A stretch of DNA of 17,859 bases. Source: DATEOR01 sp046734455. GTDB lineage: Bacteria; Actinomycetota; Thermoleophilia; Gaiellales; Gaiellaceae. The DNA is taken from NCBI GenBank assembly GCA_046734455.1, contig JBKPRJ010000007.1, positions 1 through 17,859 of the forward strand. Direction: 5' to 3'. The first letter of the stretch is position 1. Every line of letters starts with the position of its first letter. The notes beneath the pieces are model-generated. The model saw only the letters and a program-made list of their open reading frames with translations, ran no database searches and was not told where the DNA came from. The position numbers and the translations under genes were made by a program. Shown one piece after another: positions 7,104-13,839 of the stretch.

Positions 7104-8251
7104 CGCGCCGCCTCCACGAACGCTCGCACGCGGTCGTGGTCCTTGATCCCGGGCGAGGCCTCGAGGCTGCGGCTCGCGTCCACGCACCAGGGCCCGACGG
7201 CCTCGATCGCCGCGCGCACGTTCTCCGGTCCGAGGCCGCCGGCGAGCAGGACGCGGCCTTCGGTGAGTGCCGCCTGCGTCCAGTGGCCCTCGTCCTCCTC
7301 GAGCCACGGAAGGTCCTTGACCTGCGCGACCACGTGGTCTCCGCGCAGAAGCACGCCGTCGCGTGCGCGGTGGCCGTTCTCCCGCGCGTAGAGCTGCGCG
7401 AGGTCGGTGCCGGAGTTCTCCGTCTCGCCGACGAAGACGCCCACGGAGAGCATCGTCTCCGGGACAGGGAGCGGCGCGGCGGCGCGGCGCGGGCTCTCGG
7501 CAAGGACGAAGCCGGCGAAGTCGGCACCGGCCTCGGCGGCGACGGCGACGTCCTCCTCTCGGGTGAGGCCGCAGACCTTCACGTACGGCCGGCGCAGGAG
7601 GTCGGCGAGCTTTGCGGCCGGGTCGGGGGCGCGCATGAGCGCCGAGCCGACGAGCACCGCGTCGGCTCCCGCCACCTCCGCGGCGGCCCCGTGCGCGCGG
7701 TTGAGGATCCCGCTCTCCGCGACGACGACGCGGTCGCGGGGGGCAGAGGCGACGAGGTCGAGCTGTGCGCTCCGGTTGATGTCGAAGGTGGCGAGGTCCC
7801 GGGCGTTCAGCCCGAGCACCGGGGCCTCGAGCGCGGTCGCGCGCGCGAGTTCGTCGGCATCGTGGGCTTCCACCAGCGTGTCGAGGCCGAGCTCCGCGGC
7901 GACTCGCATGAGTTCGCGCGTCTTCGCGTCATCCAGGTCTCGAAGGAGGAGGAGCACGGCATCGGCGCCGCTCGCCTTCGCCGTCTCGAGGTGCTGCCTC
8001 GTCGAGAAGAATCCCTTGGCGAGCAGCGGAAGCGCCGCGGCCTCCCGCGCGCCCCGCAGGTCGTCCCAGGTGCCGGCGAACCGCTCGTCCACGAGGACGG
8101 ACACGGCCGAGGCGCCGGCGCGCTCGAACGCAGCCGCGAGCCCGGCCGGATCGGCGTCGGGACGCAGATCGCCGGCGGAAGGGGAGCGGCGCTTGACCTC
8201 GGCGATGGCCCCGAGGCCCGGCCGGGCGAGGGCGTCGCGGAAGCGGCCCAT
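7100..8251 (-). CDS. trpCF: Fused indole-3-glycerol-phosphate synthase / phosphoribosylanthranilate isomerase (abbreviated TrpF half)
   Basis: One 383-residue chain carries both barrels, in the order TrpC then TrpF. The TrpC half (1-217) keeps its catalytic residues in IAEVKRRSPSAG (E18, K20), LAKGFF (K79), VEAHD (E128), GLNARDL (N149) and VAESGI (E179). It lacks the usual leader of roughly 40 residues before the first strand. The TrpF half starts at YVKVCGLTREED, with the catalytic Cys at 226. It ends with LAGGLGPENV and DASRSLEASPGIKD, and is only about 165 residues instead of about 200. Between these blocks the usual QLHG and LLD/GGTG-FDW motifs, which supply the general-acid Asp, cannot be recognised. 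The ATG overlaps the trpD stop by one base (TGATG). The TrpC assignment is firm; TrpF activity is uncertain. Confidence 0.9.
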   Translation of the reverse strand: MGRFRDALARPGLGAIAEVKRRSPSAGDLRPDADPAGLAAAFERAGASAVSVLVDERFAGTWDDLRGAREAAALPLLAKGFFSTRQHLETAKASGADAVLLLLRDLDDAKTRELMRVAAELGLDTLVEAHDADELARATALEAPVLGLNARDLATFDINRSAQLDLVASAPRDRVVVAESGILNRAHGAAAEVAGADAVLVGSALMRAPDPAAKLADLLRRPYVKVCGLTREEDVAVAAEAGADFAGFVLAESPRRAAAPLPVPETMLSVGVFVGETENSGTDLAQLYARENGHRARDGVLLRGDHVVAQVKDLPWLEEDEGHWTQAALTEGRVLLAGGLGPENVRAAIEAVGPWCVDASRSLEASPGIKDHDRVRAFVEAAR

Positions 8252-9279
8252 CAGGCGACCGCCTGCTTCTCCTGCGAGAACGCGACCAGCTGCTCGAGGC
8301 GCTCGGCCGCGGCACCGGAATCGAGTGCCCGCTGGGCGATCTCGTACCCCTCGGCGAGGTCCTCTGCATGGCCGCCGGCCGCGATCGCGCCGCCCGCGTT
8401 CAGGAGCACGGCCTCGCGCTTCGCTCCCTTGGCGCCGGCGAAGATCTCGCGGATCGCGCCGGCGTTCTCCTTGGGGGAGCCGCCCGCGAGCTCGCCCGGC
8501 TTGCAGCGCGGGACGCCGAAGTCGAGCGGGTCGATCTCGCGGCGGCTCACCTTTCCGTCGGCGACCTCGCAGACGAGGTTCGGGCCGATCGGCGAGAGCT
8601 CGTCGACGCCGCCCGCGCCGTGGACGACGAACGCGCGGCGCGCGCCGAGCTGGGCGAGCACCTCTGCGATCGTGGGCACGAGCTCCGGCGCGTAGACCCC
8701 GACGACCTGGGCGCGCGCGCCGGCCGGGTTCGTGAGCGGGCCGAGGACGTTGAAGACCGTCCTGGCCGCGAGCTCGCGGCGCACGGGAGCGGCGTGCCGC
8801 ATCGCCGGGTGGTGAGAGGGGGCGAAGAGGAATCCGAATCCCAGCTCGTCGATGGAGCGCTCGATTCGCTCGGCGGGCTGTTCGAGGTCGAAGCCGAGCG
8901 CCTCGAGCACGTCGGCCGAGCCCGAGGAGGAGGAGACCGCGCGGTTCCCGTGCTTCGCGACGCCGGCTCCGGCCGAGGCTGCGACGAGCGCGGCGGCGGT
9001 CGAGATGTTGAACGTGCCGGCTCCGTCGCCCCCGGTCCCGGCGGTGTCGACGAGGTCGTCGCGCTTCGGACTGACCGAGAGGACGTGCGCCCGCATGGCC
9101 TCGGCGCAGCCCGCGATCTCGTCCGCGGTCTCGCCCTTGAGTCGCAGCGCGATCAGGAAGCCGCCGATCTGCGCAGGGGTCGCGTCGCCGCTCATGATCT
9201 CGCCCATGACCTCGCGCGCCTGGTCGCGGCTCAGGTCGTGGCCGTCGAGGAGCCGTGCCAGCCCTTCCTGGATCGTCAT
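8251..9279 (-). CDS. trpD: Anthranilate phosphoribosyltransferase
   Basis: This enzyme transfers phosphoribosyl from PRPP to anthranilate. The hallmark VDTAGTGGDGAGTFNIST spans about 77-94, with the PRPP loop GTGGDG at 81-86. KHGNRAVSSSSGSADVLEALG (109-129) and FNVLGPLTNPAGARAQVVGVY are also present. The length of 342 residues is normal for a stand-alone TrpD, and it is not fused to TrpG as in enterobacteria. The ATG (9277-9279) overlaps the trpG stop by four bases and has GGAGGGG a few bases upstream. Confidence 0.97.
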   Translation of the reverse strand: MTIQEGLARLLDGHDLSRDQAREVMGEIMSGDATPAQIGGFLIALRLKGETADEIAGCAEAMRAHVLSVSPKRDDLVDTAGTGGDGAGTFNISTAAALVAASAGAGVAKHGNRAVSSSSGSADVLEALGFDLEQPAERIERSIDELGFGFLFAPSHHPAMRHAAPVRRELAARTVFNVLGPLTNPAGARAQVVGVYAPELVPTIAEVLAQLGARRAFVVHGAGGVDELSPIGPNLVCEVADGKVSRREIDPLDFGVPRCKPGELAGGSPKENAGAIREIFAGAKGAKREAVLLNAGGAIAAGGHAEDLAEGYEIAQRALDSGAAAERLEQLVAFSQEKQAVA

Positions 9280-9839
9280 CGCCGCCCCTCCAGGAAGTTC
9301 TTCGCGAGCGTAGGGCCGTCCGGCGTGAGCACGGACTCCGGGTGGAACTGGATGCCGACGACGGGAAGCTCGCGGTGGCGCACCGCCATGACCTCGCCGT
9401 CTTCCGTCGTCGCGCAGACCTCGAGGGAATCGGGAACGCGGGTCGCGGCGAGCGAGTGGTAGCGGCCGCCCTCGAGCGGGTCGGGCAGGCCCGCGAAGAG
9501 CCCGCGCCCGTCGTGGCCGACCGGGCTCGCCTTCCCGTGCATGAGCCGCTTCGCGTGGCCGACGTCCCCGCCGTATGCCTCGACGATCGCCTGGTGGCCG
9601 AGGCAGACGCCGAGCGTCGGCACGCGCTCCCCGAGCCGCTGGACGATCTCCAGGCTCGCGCCCGCGTCGGCGGGCCGTCCCGGGCCGGGCGAGATGACGA
9701 GGTGGCTCGGCCGAAGCTTTTCCGCCTCGTCGGCGTCGATCTTGTCGTTGCGGACGACGGTCACCTCGGCGCCCAGCTCCTGGAAGAGGTGCGCGAGGTT
9801 GTACGTGAAGCTGTCGTAGTTGTCGATGAGCAGAATCAC
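9276..9839 (-). CDS. trpG: Anthranilate synthase component II (glutamine amidotransferase)
   Basis: A class-I glutamine amidotransferase of 187 residues, supplying ammonia to TrpE. LLIDNYDSFTYNL opens the domain, ISPGPGRPADAG is the oxyanion region, and the triad is C79 (GVCLGHQ) with H166 and E168 (FHPES). The frame is open upstream to 9995, but that part is the shadow of trpE. I chose GTG 9837-9839, which overlaps the trpE stop by four bases (GTGA) and has GGAGG upstream within the trpE end. In some organisms the same protein also serves as PabA. The operon context makes TrpG the primary role. Confidence 0.96.
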   Translation of the reverse strand: MILLIDNYDSFTYNLAHLFQELGAEVTVVRNDKIDADEAEKLRPSHLVISPGPGRPADAGASLEIVQRLGERVPTLGVCLGHQAIVEAYGGDVGHAKRLMHGKASPVGHDGRGLFAGLPDPLEGGRYHSLAATRVPDSLEVCATTEDGEVMAVRHRELPVVGIQFHPESVLTPDGPTLAKNFLEGRR

Positions 9840-11080
9840 GCCGCCTCCGCCTCCTCGAGCGCGGCCTCGAGCGCGGCGAGCTTGCGCAGGCACTCCTCGT
9901 GCTCTGCGGCGGGATCCGAGTCCGCGACGATCCCCGCTCCGGCCTGCAGGCGCGCGAGCCCGCCCTCGAGGACGACGGTGCGGATCGCGATGCACGTGTC
10001 GAAGGAGCCGCCCGGGAGGGCGTAGCCCACCGCCCCCGCGTAGGGGCCGCGACGGTAGCCCTCGAGTTCGGAGATGATCTGCATCGCTCGCACCTTCGGC
10101 GCTCCCGACACGGTGCCCGCCGGGAAGCAGGCGCGCAAGAGGTCGAACGGGCCGGTGCCGGGGAGGAGCTCGCCCGCGACTTCGGAGACGAGGTGCGTGA
10201 CGTGCGAGTAGCGCTCGGGCTCCAGGAACTTGCCCACGCGCACGGTGCCAGGCTTGCAGACGCGCGAAAGGTCGTTGCGCCCGAGGTCGACGAGCATGAT
10301 GTGCTCGGCCCGGTCCTTCTCCGAGGCGAGGAGCTCCTCGGCGTCCCCCTCGCCCGGGCCCGTCGTGCCCGCGATCGGATTGAGGCTCGCGCGCGACCCC
10401 TCGAGCTTCACGAGGGTCTCTGGTGAGGAGCCGACCAGCGAGATTCCGTCCAGGTCGAGGAGGAAGTGGTACGGCGAGGGGTTGATGCGGCGGAGCGATC
10501 GGTAGAGCGCGAGCGCAGAGACGTCCGTCGGCCGCTCCGCTCTCTGGGAAACAACGATCTGGAATGCGTCGCCCTCGCGGATGTAGTCCTTCGCCCGCCG
10601 GACGCTTTTCTCGTAGTCCTCTCTGGAGGGGTAGCGCCTCGTCTCGCCGTGGGTCGCCGGGCTTCGCGTCGGCTCGCTGCGCTCCCCCGTGAGGAGCGCG
10701 GCGACGGCATCCCGGTCGCCGGTGAGGACTTCGGCGACGCTGGCCGCGTGGTCGAAGCGGACGAGAGTGTCGGCGACGACGAAACGGCTCTCGGGAAGCC
10801 CGGCGCCCTCGTCGGGGAGAGGCACCGTCGGCTCGAGTTCCGCGATGTGGTCGTAGGCGAGGTAGCCGACGACGGGGCTCCCGGAGGCGAGCGCTCGCTC
10901 GGCCTCGGCGAAGTCGACGATGCGCGTGCCACGGCCCACCAGGCTGTAGCGCCCGAGGCGTCCCTTCTCCACGGACTCGAGCAGGAACGCCCCTCCGCCT
11001 TCGGCGGCGAGCTGGAGGTAGGCCCCGAGCGGGGTGATGAGGTCGGCGTGGATGTCGCTAACGAGCGTCATGGCAAACAA
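9836..11080 (-). CDS. trpE: Anthranilate synthase component I
   Basis: This chorismate-using subunit makes anthranilate with TrpG. FLLESVEKGRLGRYS (32-46) is the tryptophan feedback site of this family. DAFQIVVSQR, PIAGT, AEHIMLVDLGRNDLSRV, FPAGTVSGAPKVRAM and LQAGAGIVADSDP are the chorismate-binding core. Where most family members have PIAGTRPRG this one has PIAGTTGPG. At 414 residues it is compact. Start choice: TTG 11078-11080 has GGAAGG five bases upstream, whereas ATG 11069-11071, three codons later, is a better codon but lies 14 bases from that site. Both lie within or just beyond the attenuator U-tract. Transcription is probably controlled by the trpL attenuator. Confidence 0.96.
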   Translation of the reverse strand: MFAMTLVSDIHADLITPLGAYLQLAAEGGGAFLLESVEKGRLGRYSLVGRGTRIVDFAEAERALASGSPVVGYLAYDHIAELEPTVPLPDEGAGLPESRFVVADTLVRFDHAASVAEVLTGDRDAVAALLTGERSEPTRSPATHGETRRYPSREDYEKSVRRAKDYIREGDAFQIVVSQRAERPTDVSALALYRSLRRINPSPYHFLLDLDGISLVGSSPETLVKLEGSRASLNPIAGTTGPGEGDAEELLASEKDRAEHIMLVDLGRNDLSRVCKPGTVRVGKFLEPERYSHVTHLVSEVAGELLPGTGPFDLLRACFPAGTVSGAPKVRAMQIISELEGYRRGPYAGAVGYALPGGSFDTCIAIRTVVLEGGLARLQAGAGIVADSDPAAEHEECLRKLAALEAALEEAEAA

Positions 11081-11104
11081 AAAGACCTTCCGCGAGAAGG
11101 CCTT
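11079..11104 (-). terminator. trp attenuator: terminator hairpin plus U-tract
   Basis: In the minus-strand RNA, AAGGCCTTC (11104-11096) and GAAGGTCTT (11090-11082) form a 9-bp stem with one G-U pair and a TCGCG loop. A T5 run (11083-11079) follows, broken by one G and then TTT. This is the most complete intrinsic terminator in the window, and it lies immediately before trpE, where a terminator makes sense only as an attenuator. The 3' arm contains GGAAGG (11091-11086), the only good trpE ribosome-binding site, so the hairpin would also mask translation of trpE. Confidence 0.8.
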
Positions 11105-11160
11105 CGAGCGGAACGGGGATGTCGACCCTTCTTCAGCAGGCGTCGCTCCCGCTCCGCTCG
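11105..11160 (-). promoter_or_regulatory. trp leader RNA: large leader hairpin and candidate antiterminator strand
   Basis: CGAGCGGAGCGGG (11160-11148), inside the leader-peptide coding region, pairs with CCCGTTCCGCTCG (11117-11105) over 13 bp with one G-U. It loops out the trpL stop codon and ends directly against the terminator stem. In its loop, AGAAGG (11132-11127) begins immediately after the leader stop and is complementary to CCTTCT (11100-11095), the 5' arm of the terminator. A ribosome at the stop would cover AGAAGG and let the terminator form; one stalled at the Trp codons would leave it free. The pairings are seen directly. The switching logic is inferred. Confidence 0.5.
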
Positions 11161-11198
11161 CGGCGCCAGGCCCACCAGGTGCGGATTGCGGGAGTCAT
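11133..11198 (-). CDS. trpL: trp operon leader peptide (Trp-Trp-Ala-Trp)
   Basis: A 21-codon frame runs from ATG 11196-11198 to TGA 11133-11135. It begins MTPAIRTWWAWRR and ends GSDAC. Three of four consecutive codons (11177-11166) are TGG, the rarest residue in proteins, in the leader of the tryptophan operon. It is followed by an intrinsic terminator, the classic layout of ribosome-mediated transcription attenuation: tryptophan shortage stalls the ribosome on these codons and favours read-through into trpE. A -10 box ends seven bases before the ATG, so translation is probably leaderless; GAAGG lies too close to the ATG to be a normal Shine-Dalgarno. No function is expected for the peptide beyond sensing. 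Confidence 0.88.
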   Translation of the reverse strand: MTPAIRTWWAWRRERSGSDAC

Positions 11199-11205
11199 TG
11201 CCTTC

Positions 11206-11235
11206 AGGGTAGGACACGGCTCCGGGGGCCGTCAA
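11206..11235 (-). promoter_or_regulatory. trp operon promoter (-35 TTGACG, -10 TACCCT)
   Basis: On the minus strand TTGACG (11235-11230) is followed after an 18-base spacer by TACCCT (11211-11206). Both fit the housekeeping actinobacterial consensus (TTGAC / TAnnnT). The expected start of transcription is at or one base before the trpL ATG (A11199 or A11198). This is the best-formed promoter in the window. Confidence 0.7.
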
Positions 11236-11243
11236 CTGCTGTG

Positions 11244-11253
11244 GCATTAATGC
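11244..11253. promoter_or_regulatory. GCATTAATGC palindrome between divergent trp and DUF4389 genes
   Basis: A perfect 10-bp palindrome with an AT-rich core lies nine bases upstream of the trp -35 box and six bases before the plus-strand ATG at 11260. It could be an operator or part of the plus-strand promoter, but no second copy was noticed. Confidence 0.25.
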
Positions 11254-11259
11254 GGGCGG

Positions 11260-12612
11260 ATGGTCTTCGAGCCGCCGCCCATTGACTCGGCGCCGATCGA
11301 CGAGGAGCCGCCGGATCCCGACCGGCATCCGATCCGCGTCGTCGTCACGGACGACCTCCACCGCTGGCGCCTGACGGTCGGCTTCCGCTGGATCCTCGTC
11401 ATCCCGCTCGTCATCTGGCTCTTCATCTGGTCGATCGGCGCGTTCTTCGCGGCGATCGTCAACTGGTTCCTGACGCTCATCAAGGGCCGCTCGCCGCTCA
11501 GCCTTCACGACTTCTTCGCGTCGTACGTGCGCTTCACGACGCACCTGCACGCCTATCTCTTCCTCGCCGCCGATCCATATCCGAGCTTCACGGGCAAGCC
11601 CGGCTACCCGGTCGACGTGGAGATCGAGCCGCCCGCGACGCAGAGCCGCTGGAAGACGTTCTTCCGCATCTTCCTCGCGGCCCCCGCCATAGCGATCGCA
11701 TCGACCCTCGTCGGGGCACCCGGGGGAGGCGGCGGCAACTCGAACTACCAGGACCAGGGCTCCGGCGCTGACTACTCGTACGGCGTCTCGTTCGCCTCGG
11801 GCTTCTTCCTGCTCTCGGTCCTCGCCTGGTTCGCGTGTCTCGCGCGCGGGCGCATGCCGAACGGGATGCGTGACCTCTTCGCCTACGGGCTGCGCTACGC
11901 GGCGCAGACGTGGGGGTACGTCTTCATGCTCACGGACCGCTATCCGAACACGGATCCCACCGAGCCGGCCGCCGACCTTCCGGCCGACCCGAGGCCCGTC
12001 CGGCTCGACGTGAGCGACGACCTGCGCCGGTCGCGGCTGACCGTCTTCTTCCGCTTCCTCCTGTTCCTCGTGCACCTCTTCTGGCTCGTGCTCTGGAGCA
12101 TCGCCGTCTTTTTCGCCTCGATCGTGAACTGGTTCGCGACGCTGATCATGGGGAGGTCGCCGAATGCGCTGCACCGCTTCATCGCCGCGTACGTGCAGTA
12201 CACGGTTCACGTCTACGCCTACCTCTTCCTGATCGCGAACCCGTTTCCCGGCTTCGTGGGAAAGCCGGGGACGTATCCGGTGGAGGTCGACATCGACGGC
12301 CCCGAGCGCCAGCACCGGCTGAAGACACTCGTCCGCCTCTTCCTCGCGATCCCTGCGTTCCTCATCAACGGGACGCTGAACGGGGTGCTCTTCTTCGTCG
12401 CCTTCTTCGGCTGGTTCGTCGGCCTCTTCCTCGGACGCATGCCGCTCGGCTTCCGAAACGTCGGCGCGTGGGCGATCCGCTACGGAGCCGAGGCGAGCGC
12501 GTACGCCCTCCTCCTCACCGACGTCTACCCGTACAGCGGCCCGTGGGAGTTCGCTCCGCCTCGCCCCGCGCCGCCTGAGCCAGAGCCCGAGCCGGAGCCG
12601 GCGTTCGCATAG
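11260..12612 (+). CDS. Membrane protein with two tandem DUF4389 domains
   Basis: A 450-residue multi-spanning protein of unknown function. Residues about 24-226 and 246-424 are two copies of one domain. Each has a short beta-like start (HPIRVVVTDDLHRWRLTV and RPVRLDVSDDLRRSRLTV) and a long hydrophobic block ending FASIVNWF or FAAIVNWF. Each then has LI-GRSP, a helix with HAYLFL or YAYLFL, a DPYP or NPFP motif, GKPG-YPV, and a second hydrophobic part ending RMP. This matches DUF4389. Copy 1 carries a Gly/Asn/Gln-rich insert at about 154-172 between membrane segments. The C-terminus is PEPEPEPEP (439-447). The ATG at 11260 has only a weak GGGCGG ahead of it. It is divergent from trpL, and the M48 peptidase gene follows 11 bases after its stop. 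Confidence 0.88.
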   Translation: MVFEPPPIDSAPIDEEPPDPDRHPIRVVVTDDLHRWRLTVGFRWILVIPLVIWLFIWSIGAFFAAIVNWFLTLIKGRSPLSLHDFFASYVRFTTHLHAYLFLAADPYPSFTGKPGYPVDVEIEPPATQSRWKTFFRIFLAAPAIAIASTLVGAPGGGGGNSNYQDQGSGADYSYGVSFASGFFLLSVLAWFACLARGRMPNGMRDLFAYGLRYAAQTWGYVFMLTDRYPNTDPTEPAADLPADPRPVRLDVSDDLRRSRLTVFFRFLLFLVHLFWLVLWSIAVFFASIVNWFATLIMGRSPNALHRFIAAYVQYTVHVYAYLFLIANPFPGFVGKPGTYPVEVDIDGPERQHRLKTLVRLFLAIPAFLINGTLNGVLFFVAFFGWFVGLFLGRMPLGFRNVGAWAIRYGAEASAYALLLTDVYPYSGPWEFAPPRPAPPEPEPEPEPAFA

Positions 12613-12623
12613 CCAGGCGGGCG

Positions 12624-13823
12624 GTGATCGGGGTCGCCCTCGCGGCCGCCGTCGCCGGCTGGCTCGTCGCTGCGTCCTTCCTCTGGCAGAGCGTCATACC
12701 CGACGGGCTTCGGCTTCCCGACGTCGACGAGACATCGCTCTTCCCGACCTCGACGCTGTCAGAGGCCGAGGCGTACGAGCGCTTCGTGCGCTGGGACTTC
12801 GTGGCCGCGGAGCTCGTCGTCCTTGTCGTGGTTGCCATCTACGCGCGCATCGGCCCGAGGTTCACGCGCGAGTCGGCCGCCGGCCCGATCGGGACCGGGA
12901 TGCTGCTGGCGATGCTCGGTCTGGGGCTCGTCTGGCTCCTGCAGCTTCCGTTCGGGCTGGCCGAGCTCTGGTGGCAGCGTCGCCATGACGTCACCAGGGC
13001 CTCGTACGGCGAATGGATCCTGAACGGCTGGCTCGGGCTCGGCGGCGAGTTTCTCTTCATCTGCCTCGCCATGCTGATCGTGGTCGGGCTCGCCCAGGTC
13101 GTCGGCGACTGGTGGTGGCTCCCCGGCAGCGCTGCCTTCGTGGGCCTGGCGCTCCTCTTCACCTTCATCTCGCCGTACCTGCTTCCCGGCCAGGAGTCGC
13201 TCGAGCGCCCGGCACTCCTGGCCTCTGCCCACACCTACGAAGAGGAGCTCGGCCTCGACGACATCCCGATCAAGGTTCAGGACGTGAGCGGCGAGACGAC
13301 GCTTCCGAACGCGGAGGCGGTTGGGCTCGGGCCGACCAGGCGCGTGATCCTCTGGAGCACGATTCTGCGGAGGCCGTTCACGCTCGACGAGCAGCGCGTC
13401 GTCGTCGCCCACGAGCTCGGTCACCACGACCGCAACCACCTCTGGAAAAGCGTCGGCTGGTACGCGCTCTTCGCACTTCCCGGCGCCTTCGTGATCGCGC
13501 TGGTGACGAGGAGGCGAGGCGGGATGCGCAACCCGGAAGCCGTCCCGCTCGGGCTTCTCACCTTCATCCTTCTGTCCCTCATCGCCACGCCGCTCCTGAA
13601 CGTCGTCACCCGCCACATGGAGGCCGAGGCCGACTGGGTCGCGCTCACCCTCACCCGCGACCCGCAGGATGCCGAGGGGCTCTTCAAGCAATTCACGTAC
13701 GCGGCGCACGCCGACCCGAGCCCGCCGACGTGGACATACGTCCTGATGGAGACGCACCCCACGGGCCTCCAGCGGATCGAGATGGCCCGCGCCTGGCTGG
13801 CGCGCCAGGAGGCCGCACCCTGA
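12624..13823 (+). CDS. M48-family (Ste24/HtpX-type) membrane zinc metalloprotease
   Basis: A 399-residue integral membrane protease. VVVAHELGHHDRNHLW contains HExxH (H263, E264, H267). The third zinc ligand is E333 in HMEAEADWVAL (ExxAD), after a pair of membrane helices, as in Ste24-type M48A enzymes. Hydrophobic segments lie at about 1-21, 58-74, 90-108, 138-160, 168-188, 276-296 and 308-326. ETHPTGLQRIEMARAW near the C-terminus is the usual M48 ending. It starts at GTG 12624, 11 bases after the DUF4389 gene, and probably shares its transcript, which hints at a joint envelope role. Whether it processes isoprenylated peptides or performs membrane quality control cannot be read. Confidence 0.93.
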   Translation: MIGVALAAAVAGWLVAASFLWQSVIPDGLRLPDVDETSLFPTSTLSEAEAYERFVRWDFVAAELVVLVVVAIYARIGPRFTRESAAGPIGTGMLLAMLGLGLVWLLQLPFGLAELWWQRRHDVTRASYGEWILNGWLGLGGEFLFICLAMLIVVGLAQVVGDWWWLPGSAAFVGLALLFTFISPYLLPGQESLERPALLASAHTYEEELGLDDIPIKVQDVSGETTLPNAEAVGLGPTRRVILWSTILRRPFTLDEQRVVVAHELGHHDRNHLWKSVGWYALFALPGAFVIALVTRRRGGMRNPEAVPLGLLTFILLSLIATPLLNVVTRHMEAEADWVALTLTRDPQDAEGLFKQFTYAAHADPSPPTWTYVLMETHPTGLQRIEMARAWLARQEAAP

Positions 13824-13827
13824 CAGG

Positions 13828-13833
13828 TACGCT
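13828..13833 (+). promoter_or_regulatory. Candidate -10 box for the thiolase gene
   Basis: TACGCT (TAnnnT) is followed by six bases and then the thiolase ATG at 13840, in the 16-base gap after the M48 gene. There is no convincing -35 and no Shine-Dalgarno, consistent with leaderless expression. Confidence 0.35.
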
Positions 13834-13839
13834 GGTTTC

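Noticed and set aside
6075..8695. Long plus-strand frames opposite trpB, trpCF and trpD
   Set aside because: They are antisense to recognisable trp genes and have shadow composition.
11068..12315. A 415-residue minus-strand frame across the trp leader and DUF4389 gene
   Set aside because: Very rich in Glu/Arg/Asp/Val with no domain. It is antisense to the duplicated membrane protein and conflicts with the trp promoter and leader.
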